NCBI GenBank assembly: GCA_002943765.1
Contig: PQWQ01000036.1
Span: 186,001-250,000, forward strand
Length of the DNA stretch: 64,000 nt
Direction: 5' to 3'
Origin: Psoroptes ovis
Lineage: Eukaryota; Arthropoda; Arachnida; Sarcoptiformes; Psoroptidae
Part shown: positions 50,500 to 61,726 of the stretch, in pieces
Layout: each line of letters opens with the position of its first letter
Position numbering within the stretch: the stretch's first letter is position 1
Made by a program: the position numbers and the translations under genes
The notes under the pieces: model-generated
What the model was told of the DNA's origin: nothing
The model's input: only the letters and a program-made list of their open reading frames with translations
The model's database searches: none

Positions 50500-53400
50500 A
50501 CTTGAAAAATGGAAAAATTTTATTTTTTTGGGAATTTTTGAAAAAATTGAAAAAATCTTAGGCTATAGTACGTGGAAATTTTTCAAAAAATGGAAAAAAT
50601 CTAAGGCTATCCATCGATGAAATTTTTGAAAAAATCGAAAAAATCTAAAGCTATACATCGATGAAATTTTCGAAAATTTTGAAAAAATATAAGGCTATAG
50701 TACGTGGAAATTTTTCAAAAAATCGAAAAAATCTAAGGCTATCCATCGATGAAATTTTCGAAAAAATGGAAAAAATCTAAGGCTATCCATCGATGAAATT
50801 TTTGAAAATTTTGAAAAAATCTAAGGCTATCCATCGATGAAATTTTTGAAAAAATGGAAAAAATATAAGGCTATAGTACGTGGAAATTTTTCAAAAAATC
50901 GAAAAAATATAAAGCTATCCATCGATGAAATTTTCGAAAATTTTGAAAAAATATAAGGCTATAGTACGTGGAAATTTTTCAAAAAATGGAAAAAATCTAA
51001 GGCTATACATCGATGAAATTTTCAAAAATTATGAAAAAAATATAAGATTATCCATCGATGAATTTTTCGAAAAAATCGAAAAAATCTAAGGCTATACATC
51101 GATGAAATTTTCAAAAATTATGAAAAAATATAAGGCTATAGTACGTGGAAATTTTTCAAAAAATGGAAAAAATCTAAGGCTATCCATCGATGAAATTTTT
51201 GAAAAAATCGAAAAAATCTAAGGCTATACATCGATGAAATTTTCAAAAATTATGAAAAAATATAAGGCTATCCATCGATGAAATTTTCGAAAATTTTGAA
51301 AAAATCTAAGGCTATCCATCGATGAAATTTTCGAAAAAATCGAAAAAATATAAGGCTATAGTACGTGGAAATTTTTCAAAAAATCGAAAAAATCTAAGGC
51401 TATCCATCGATGAAATTTTTGAAAAAATCGAAAAAATCTAAGGCTATCCATCGATGAAATTTTTGAAAAAATGGAAAAAATATAAGGCTATAGTACGTGG
51501 AAATTTTTCAAAAAATCGAAAAAATCTAAGGCTATCCATCGATGAAATTTTTGAAAAAATGGAAAAAATATAAGGCTATAGTACGTGGAAATTTTTCAAA
51601 AAATCGAAAAAATCTAAGGCTATCCATCGATGAAATTTTCGAAAATTTTGAAAAAATATAAGGCTATAGTACGTGGAAATTTTTCAAAAAATGGAAAAAA
51701 TCTAAGGCTATACATCGATGAAATTTTCAAAAATTATGAAAAAAATATAAGATTATCCATCGATGAATTTTTCGAAAAAATCGAAAAAATCTAAGGCTAT
51801 ACATCGATGAAATTTTCAAAAATTATGAAAAAATATAAGGCTATAGTACGTGGAAATTTTTCAAAAAATGGAAAAAATCTAAGGCTATCCATCGATGAAA
51901 TTTTTGAAAATTTTGAAAAAATCTAAGGCTATCCATCGATGAAATTTTCGAAAATTTTGAAAGAATATAAGGCTATAGTACGTGGAAATTTTTCAAAAAA
52001 TCGAAAAAATATAAGGCTATCCATCGATGAAATTTTTGAAAATTTTGAAAAAATCTAAGGCTATCCATCGATGAAATTTTCGAAAATTTTGAAAAAATAT
52101 AAGGCTATAGTACGTGGAAATTTTTCAAAAAATGGAAAAAATCTAAGGCTATCCATCGATGAAATTTTCGAAAATTTTGAAAAAATATAAGGCTATAGTA
52201 CGTGGAAATTTTTCAAAAAATGGAAAAAATCTAAGGCTATCCATCGATGAAATTTTTGAAAAAATCGAAAAAATCTAAGGCTATAGTACGTGGAAATTTT
52301 TCAAAAAATCGAAAAAATCTAAGGCTATCCATCGATGAAATTTTTGAAAAAATGGAAAAAATATAAGGCTATAGTACGTGGAAATTTTTCAAAAAATCGA
52401 AAAAATCTAAGGCTATCCATCGATGAAATTTTCGAAAAAATGGAAAAAATCTAAGGCTATCCATCGATGAAATTTTTGAAAATTTTGAAAAAATCTAAGG
52501 CTATCCATCGATGAAATTTTTGAAAAAATCGAAAAAATCTAAGGCTATCCATCGATGAAATTTTTGAAAAAATCGAAAAAATCTAAGGCTATCCATCGAT
52601 GAAATTTTTGAAAAAATGGAAAAAATATAAGGCTATAGTACGTGGAAATTTTTCAAAAAATCGAAAAAATCTAAGGCTATCCATCGATGAAATTTTTGAA
52701 AAAATGGAAAAAATATAAGGCTATAGTACGTGGAAATTTTTCAAAAAATGGAAAAAATCTAAGGCTATACATCGATGAAATTTTCAAAAATTATGAAAAA
52801 AATATAAGATTATCCATCGATGAATTTTTCGAAAAAATCGAAAAAATCTAAGGCTATACATCGATGAAATTTTCAAAAATTATGAAAAAATATAAGGCTA
52901 TAGTACGTGGAAATTTTTCAAAAAATGGAAAAAATCTAAGGCTATCCATCGATGAAATTTTTGAAAAAATCGAAAAAATCTAAGGCTATACATCGATGAA
53001 ATTTTCAAAAATTATGAAAAAATATAAGGCTATCCATCGATGAAATTTTCGAAAATTTTGAAAAAATCTAAGGCTATCCATCGATGAAATTTTCGAAAAA
53101 ATCGAAAAAATATAAGGCTATAGTACGTGGAAATTTTTCAAAAAATCGAAAAAATCTAAGGCTATCCATCGATGAAATTTTTGAAAAAATCGAAAAAATC
53201 TAAGGCTATCCATCGATGAAATTTTTGAAAAAATGGAAAAAATATAAGGCTATAGTACGTGGAAATTTTTCAAAAAATCGAAAAAATCTAAGGCTATCCA
53301 TCGATGAAATTTTTGAAAAAATGGAAAAAATATAAGGCTATAGTACGTGGAAATTTTTCAAAAAATCGAAAAAATCTAAGGCTATCCATCGATGAAATTT

Positions 53401-55950
53401 TCGAAAATTTTGAAAAAATATAAGGCTATAGTACGTGGAAATTTTTCAAAAAATGGAAAAAATCTAAGGCTATACATCGATGAAATTTTCAAAAATTATG
53501 AAAAAAATATAAGATTATCCATCGATGAATTTTTCGAAAAAATCGAAAAAATCTAAGGCTATACATCGATGAAATTTTCAAAAATTATGAAAAAATATAA
53601 GGCTATAGTACGTGGAAATTTTTCAAAAAATGGAAAAAATCTAAGGCTATCCATCGATGAAATTTTTGAAAATTTTGAAAAAATCTAAGGCTATCCATCG
53701 ATGAAATTTTCGAAAATTTTGAAAGAATATAAGGCTATAGTACGTGGAAATTTTTCAAAAAATCGAAAAAATATAAGGCTATCCATCGATGAAATTTTTG
53801 AAAATTTTGAAAAAATCTAAGGCTATCCATCGATGAAATTTTCGAAAATTTTGAAAAAATATAAGGCTATAGTACGTGGAAATTTTTCAAAAAATGGAAA
53901 AAATCTAAGGCTATCCATCGATGAAATTTTCGAAAATTTTGAAAAAATATAAGGCTATAGTACGTGGAAATTTTTCAAAAAATGGAAAAAATCTAAGGCT
54001 ATCCATCGATGAAATTTTTGAAAAAATCGAAAAAATCTAAGGCTATAGTACGTGGAAATTTTTCAAAAAATCGAAAAAATCTAAGGCTATCCATCGATGA
54101 AATTTTTGAAAAAATGGAAAAAATATAAGGCTATAGTACGTGGAAATTTTTCAAAAAATCGAAAAAATCTAAGGCTATCCATCGATGAAATTTTCGAAAA
54201 AATGGAAAAAATCTAAGGCTATCCATCGATGAAATTTTTGAAAATTTTGAAAAAATCTAAGGCTATCCATCGATGAAATTTTTGAAAAAATCGAAAAAAT
54301 CTAAGGCTATCCATCGATGAAATTTTTCAAAAAATCGAAAAAATCTAAGGCTATCCATCGATGAAATTTTTGAAAAAATGGAAAAAATATAAGGCTATAG
54401 TACGTGGAAATTTTTCAAAAAATCGAAAAAATCTAAGGCTATCCATCGATGAAATTTTTGAAAAAATGGAAAAAATATAAGGCTATAGTACGTGGAAATT
54501 TTTCAAAAAATCGAAAAAATCTAAGGCTATCCATCGATGAAATTTTCGAAAAAATCGAAAAAATCTAAGGCTATCCATCGATGAATTTTTCGAAAAAATC
54601 GAAAAAATCTAAGGCTATACATCGATGAAATTTTCAAAAATTATGAAAAAATATAAGGCTATAGTACGTGGAAATTTTTCAAAAAATGGAAAAAATCTAA
54701 GGCTATCCATCGATGAAATTTTTGAAAAAATCGAAAAAATCTAAAGCTATACATCGATGAAATTTTCGAAAATTTTGAAAAAATATAAGGCTATAGTACG
54801 TGGAAATTTTTCAAAAAATGGAAAAAATCTAAGGCTATCCATCGATGAAATTTTCGAAAAAATCGAAAAAATCTAAGGCTATACATCGATGAAATTTTCA
54901 AAAATTATGAAAAAAATATAAGGCTATCCATCGATGAAATTTTTGAAAAAATCGAAAAAATCTAAAGCTATACATCGATGAAATTTTCGAAAATTTTGAA
55001 AAAATATAAGGCTATAGTACGTGGAAATTTTTCAAAAAATGGAAAAAATATTAGGCTATCCATCGATGAAATTTTCGAAAATTTTGAAAAAATATAAGGC
55101 TTTAGTACGTGGAAATTTTTCAAAAAATGGAAAAAATATTAGGCTATCCATCGATGAAATTTTTGAAAAAATCGAAAAAATCTAAAGCTATACATCGATG
55201 AAATTTTCGAAAATTTTGAAAAAATATAAGGCTATAGTACGTGGAAATTTTTCAAAAAATGGAAAAAATCTAAGGCTATCCATCGATGAAATTTTTGAAA
55301 AAATCGAAAAAATCTAAAGCTATACATCGATGAAATTTTCGAAAATTTTGAAAAAATATAAGGCTATAGTACGTGGAAATTTTTCAAAAAATGGAAAAAA
55401 TCTAAGGCTATCCATCGATGAAATTTTCGAAAAAATCGAAAAAATCTAAGGCTATACATCGATGAAATTTTCAAAAATTATGAAAAAAATATAAGGCTAT
55501 CCATCGATGAATTTTTCGAAAAAATCGAAAAAATCTAAAGCTATACATCGATGAAATTTTCGAAAATTTTGAAAAAATATAAGGCTATAGTACGTGGAAA
55601 TTTTTCAAAAAATGGAAAAAATCTAAGGCTATCCATCGATGAAATTTTTGAAAAAATCGAAAAAATCTAAAGCTATACATCGATGAAATTTTCGAAAATT
55701 TTGAAAAAATATAAGGCTATAGTACGTGGAAATTTTTCAAAAAATGGAAAAAATATTAGGCTATCCATCGATGAAATTTTCGAAAATTTTGAAAAAATAT
55801 AAGGCTTTAGTACGTGGAAATTTTTCAAAAAATGGAAAAAATATTAGGCTATCCATCGATGAAATTTTCGAAAATTTTGAAAAAATCTAAGGCTTTAGTA
55901 CGCGGAAATTTTTGAAAAAATGGAAAAAATCTAAGGCTATAAAATTGAAA
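50500..55950 (+). repeat. 44-bp satellite array with higher-order structure
   Basis: About 124 head-to-tail 44-bp monomers. All contain (T)AAGGCTAT and end in A-runs. Two main types differ after GGCTAT: type A continues CCATCGATGAAATTT (or ACATCGATGAAA) and type B continues AGTACGTGGAAATTT. The A-runs are followed by TCGAAAAAAT, TGGAAAAAAT, TTTTGAAAAAAT or TTATGAAAAAAT variants. Because 44 is not a multiple of three and each monomer has TAA, no frame stays open; no long ORF occurs in the array. Rare variants recur at fixed spacing: AAGATTATCC at 51044, 51749, 52806 and 53511; GAAAGAATAT at 51959 and 53721. This gives periods of 705 and 1762 bp (16 and 40 monomers). Confidence 0.97.
50946..54510 (+). 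repeat. Two tandem 1762-bp higher-order units in the satellite
   Basis: Sequence from about 50946 to 52748 reappears 1762 bp later (52708 to 54510). By eye it has one substitution (TTTTTGAAAAAAT changed to TTTTTCAAAAAAT near 54328). Variant monomers serve as markers: AAGATTATCC twice and GAAAGAATAT once per unit. Confidence 0.85.
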
Positions 55951-55951
55951 A

Positions 55952-55990
55952 AATTTCCACGTATAGCCTTAGATTGTTTCAAAATTTTTT
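55952..55990 (-). repeat. Inverted terminal monomer of the satellite
   Basis: AATTTCCACGTATAGCCTTA and the following GATTGTTTCAAAATTTTTT are the reverse complement of a type B monomer. They lie directly after the last forward monomer (which ends CTAAGGCTAT near 55940). The two can pair as a hairpin at the right edge of the array. Confidence 0.85.
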
Positions 55991-58900
55991 AGAAAATCGA
56001 AATAATGTATGACTATTTTCTTTTCATTTAAATTTGAAACCGGAACAAAAGCACCGAGTCTGTTGACAGGTTAATTTATTTTGAGTAAACAATATTTGAC
56101 ATTTCAACATTATTTCACCCAAAAAGCATCTTATCATTGAAATCAATTGATTTGGAAATTTAAAATTAAGATTTTTCAGTTACATCATGGCAGCAAAAAG
56201 TGAAATTAAAAATTTGGAAGCTTAAAATTGATTTTCAATTGATTGAACTTTAAATCAGAAAATAAATAGTTAAAAGAAATGATAATTACAATTCTGGTTA
56301 ATATAAAATCAATAATGAAAATCAACTATTCTTATGGAAAATTTTCGCTTCAATAAATTTACGAAATGAATTTTTTCACTTTGATTTCATTTTTGATTTA
56401 TCAAGAAAAATTATCTCATGTGAAGATTTGAAAGACTTGGATTCTATTTCGGCTCGAATTTAATTCAATTGCATTAATATTCTCATATTTTCCTTTTTAA
56501 TTTTCTTTGAATTTACTCTTTGATTTTCTATTGATGCAAATCATACAAAAAGCAAATGTAAAAGTTTGTATTCATTTCAGTTTTTATTTTGTTTGTTTAT
56601 TTTCTAATTCGAGAATTATTCAGAATGGCAAAAACTGGTTTCAAAATGGAAATCGATTTCTAATTTTTTTTTTTTTTTTTTTTGGTATTTTTAATAAAAA
56701 AAAATTTCAATTTTTCTTCATTAAACTATAATTTTTATCGAAAAACGAAAATTGCTCAGGTTCATCTCATTTTGAAAATTTGCAATTTGGCATCGAAGAA
56801 AAAATTATTGAATGTAATCTTTGCATAATTTATATTATTTTTGCTTCTTTGAAAAAATTCCATTTTTTATCCGAACCAATTGAATACATTGAATCATTAT
56901 TTTTCAATTCAGACATATATTTTTATTCACAAAAGAATGAATTTTTGATCGAATCAAATTCTCATTATAAATCAGTTGTTAGATCTGTAAATTTTATTTT
57001 TAGTTATGTGTGTCCGTAATGCGATATCAAAAAATGTGTGCCTCTCTGTGTGCTGCAATGTTTTACTCGAGCCCAAAATTAGAATTAGATTCATACATGT
57101 CTGTGTGCCTATGTATGTGTGTATGTCTGTGTGCAGAATGGTGTTAAAATGAGAACGAAAAAAATGCATAATTGCAATTTCACAGCAAGTGAATTATAAT
57201 AATGGATTCATGAATTTCGCAGTGATTTATTTTTTACTAGAAACTTTTATCATCGTTTGCAATTGAAACAACTGGACACCATTTTCATTACAATAAAAAT
57301 TCACATGAATTATTCAAAATTTTATTCGCTGGTCTGTCATTGAATGAGCATTTGATTTTGATAATCAATGAATTTTAATGATTAATTTGCGTTTATGAAA
57401 ATAATTTTCAATTAATTACTTTTCACTAATACGATTATTCCATTTACTCACACATTTTCTCAATTTCATTGATCATTTCAGAGATGATTAATTTTTGAAA
57501 ATCTGAAAACTTTGAAAAAAAAATTGAATTACGATCCGATTTTCGAATGAAATCAAAATCGGATTCTAATGGACATTCAATTCAAGATTATTTTATGAAA
57601 AGAAGATTTAATTTCCACATTTCGAAATCAAATTGAATTGATTGTTCAAAATAATCTGTATTTACATTTGTATGAGCAGAGTTGTGTAGGGAAGCTCAAA
57701 TTTAAATCCTGTTCCTCATATCGGCCATCTTCCGTTTGTTTGTTTTGATCATTCCATAAATAACGTCTCATTGATCCTCGATCATTTCAGAGAAAATAAT
57801 GGAAATAAATTTGGAGAATACAGTCATGTTGGTTAGTTAATGGTCTTTTCAGTTGATCAACAACAGAATCTTTTTGACAAAACAAAACAACAAACCAAAT
57901 CTTTTTTGTTTTTGGTTCTGAGTATTACTATGATTATTGTTATTAACTATGAAATTTTTCATATTAACTTTTGTCATAATAACTAATAATAATAAAACAA
58001 ATATGATGTCATAACATTGTTATTAGCCGCCATTTTTTGCACAATCTTTGCAACAATATATTCTTTTCTATTTGATTCTTGCAGCCCAAAATTAAAAATA
58101 ATCTTTATTTATGAGAAAAATTTTTCTTTTTCTTTTTCTATTTTTTTGCATCTTCATATGTTACATTTCATAAATAGACATTACATTTGAAAAAATCCTA
58201 AATAATGACAATACAAACACTAATTAATTTGGCCTAAATTTTTTTCTCTAAATTCTGACATTTTAAATCCTTTATTTTATTTAATATTACATATTACATA
58301 TTATATTCAATAAATGATCAATTTCCAATTCCATCTCTCTTTCATTTGACACAATTTTCATTCGTTTTTTTGGGGTAAAGGCAAAATAAATTTTTTAAAA
58401 GATGAAATTCCCGTAAAGTTTTATTTTCAAAAATTCAACCATAAATATAAAATCTAATCTGATTCGATTGGAAATTCGATTTGTGATTTGTTTGATGTTT
58501 TAAATGGAAAATGGAAAAACATCAAAAACATTGAAATTATACCTTTTTCTTTAAACTCTGACGAAAAAAAATTGCTGTCAAAAACAAGAGCATAAACACA
58601 GAGAGATTGTCAAAAACGTTTGAATCGATCGCTGCTGATAAATGAGAAAAGGAAAACATATTCGATAATCGATTGTTGCCAAATTCTTCAAAGAAAAGGA
58701 GAACAGAAATCGATTTTGTTTCAAAATCATTGATTTGATGGGAATCGTATTTGGATAAATTCAATTTGATCATTATTTTTATTGTCAAAAATGGTTTGAT
58801 GCCTATTTTCCATAAAAATGGAAATGTTCAAATTTTTAATCTTAAAGTTAATAATTTTCTTATGATGCTAATAATAATGTGAATGTGCAAGTAATGAGCA

Positions 58901-61726
58901 GTAATATTTGCACAAATTCTTATCGTTTCGTTTTTCAGTCTTCTTTTGTTTTTGATTAAATTAAAAAATAAAACTTTGCTTAAACGAAATGATGGCAACA
59001 AATTTTCCATAATGATTATACTTCTTTTTGAATTTGATCAAACAAGCAGCAAATCAAGAGAATGATTATTGCATTTCATTTGATAAAATTGATGAAGATA
59101 ATAATAATCATAATTAAAATAATCATTTTCCATGACAATTTTTGCATTCACTAATCTTAATTAACATTTTTACCAGTTGATATTTGCAGAGAATAAATTG
59201 AAAGTAAGTCATACTGGCTATTAAGGAGAATAACCGATTTTCTAATGAATATGGAACATCATTAAAGATAACAGTTATCAAATGGATCACATTAAATATT
59301 TGTATGTAGATGAATGCATTCAAATATATCAATAATATCGAATGTTGTTCAAAGACCAGCAACATTCACAGTAATCACAAATAAGAGTTTTCATCAACAA
59401 AATACAAAATTCATAAGATATTATGAATTTGATCAAATGAATAAAATGCATGTTTTCAATATAATAATAATAATAATATTCAAACATTGAGACATAGAAG
59501 AATTCCATTCAAATAATAAACTTGGCTTACATCATTTACATTATTCTACTAATAATAATCATCATCATCCGCATCGCTGGTATTTATTTGTTTATTTTGC
59601 TTTCAGTGCAATATGATTGCATCTTTATATATTTTCCATTTTGCTACAAACACAATGGAATTATGATTGAAAATAGAAGAATGGCACAATTGCAATCGCA
59701 AAAAAATAGAATCTAACCAACAAACAGCATCATCATTCACATCATTTTCCATTTTCAATGAAAGTGAAAAAAGAGAGCATGGAAATCTAAATGACATTTT
59801 CATTTAGAGTGATGATGATAATAATAATCATTTACACAGCATAATGACAATAATAATAATGTTTAATATTAATACATGAATTTTTACTTTATTATTTTTG
59901 TCATTTTGCTACATTTATTCATTTCATTTCTTTTTTTTTCCATTTATTCACTCATCATCATCATGAAAGCCACAATAAAATCATCACTATTTCTTTTTTG
60001 CTCTTTTCAATGTGGGTGTGTAAGGTAATTGGAATTGAATGCAGAGTGTCAACCGAAAATATGACAAAAACACAAATGGGCGTACAAATATTTGTGGCTT
60101 TCTGACTGTCAACAACCGTCAAAATGGTCATCACTTTTAATAAGCAACAAATGCAAATTTCGATTGTCAATGGAATTGCAGCAATCGGGGACAAAAAACA
60201 GTGTTTATGACAATTCAAAATCTCATAAGAATTTTATAAAATTAACTATTTATTAAATGACAAAACAAAATTCATTTCTAATTATTAATGACATTTTATT
60301 TTTTTGAATCACGTACTTTTTGTTGATTTAAAAAAATCATTCTTTTTTTGCTGAATTTCATTAAAAAGATTTGATTTTGATGGTGGGATTATTGATAATA
60401 TTTGATTTATTCGATTCTTGAAATGAATCATCTATTTGATTCCATTCATTATCATATCATAGTTTATTAATGTTGACATTTTTTATAATGTATCATTGAA
60501 GTTTGCAGACATTAAGTAAACAAAAGAAAAATCTCAACAGAAAGTGATACACTTGGCAACAATCACACAAAAAAATGATGTATGAAGTACGTGCGTTTGT
60601 ATCATTAATGAAAGATTATCATTTCAGAGATATTTCAAAAACTTTTGTTTTGCTTAACGATGTGATTAATCAATGCAATTTACTGTGCAAATTCTTTCTG
60701 ATAGTCGTTGTTCCATAGATTTGATGGATGAGTGTATTCTATTTTTTCTCCTATCAAAATCCAAAAGTGTTTGATGGCAAAAATGATAATCGAAACTATT
60801 TAAACATTGAATTTAATTTAGATTTTCACCATTCAGATTATTTAGAATGAAAACAAACAATTTAAGAGCAAAATTCAATTTGGTTTATTCAGAGTATAAA
60901 ACATCAGATGTAAAGCACGAAATATTCACAAAATCATTATCATGCAGCAACATAAGTCAATTTATCAATTTTGAAAGTGACTAACTTTTGTTTAGTTGCC
61001 ATTTGAATTTTGATTCAAAATTCATTTGATATCGATTTTTTCAACTTTGTAAATCATTTTAGTTCTCTACAAAACATCATCATAGGTCATTGAATCGTTT
61101 GGCTGCTGAATCGTGTTTTAGTGAAATGGTTTGCCATAATCATTAATTATCAAATTTATAAAATAACTGAAACGTACCAATTTAATTTAGTTTTACAATC
61201 GAATTTTCGCCAAAAACTAAGAATTAATGGCCCAATTTTTTTTCGTTTTTTTTTATTAAAAAGAAATTGCTATGAGAAAAGTGAATCCAAATGACAAAAA
61301 TTCATAGATTGCATTCAATGTTTTCGTGTTAAGAATTGTTTCATTTATTACTTATAACTAACAACAAAAAAATCACAGAAAAAAATGTGATGCTGTTTTA
61401 AATGAATGTTATGATGAACAACAAACAAAAAATATAAGGTGAAATAAACTTTTGCAAAAGTTTTTCAATCAGTGATTGATTAATTCATTTTTTTCAATTT
61501 TCATGACATTTTTCAAGCTCCGTCTTTTCCTAAATGCATCCAGTTATGAAGAATCCAAATTATTTACCTCTTTAATTGATCCAGCGAAAATTAATTGCAA
61601 AAATATTTCATGTCAAGCAAAAAAAGAAAAATTTATTTTTACAAGTTTTTTTCTCATAGAATCAATGATAAAAATTGATTGAAAATTTACATTGAATGAA
61701 ATATGAAACGTATATCGATTAGGCTT
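55991..61726. other. Region between satellite and minus-strand gene
   Basis: AT-rich, with a run of about 20 T near 56663 and a TG-rich stretch at 57002-57135. No exon is recognised. I looked here for the missing C-terminal TGF-beta exon (paired Cys, final CxC) and did not find a convincing one. Confidence 0.45.

Noticed and set aside
50500..55950. CRISPR-like array
   Set aside because: The units are contiguous 44-bp monomers without unique spacers, in a eukaryotic intron-bearing region; this is a satellite.
60005..60026. CGC-like tail (TGT GGG TGT) as the missing TGF-beta end
   Set aside because: The upstream residues in that frame do not resemble the end of an activin domain and no CC pair precedes it at the right distance.
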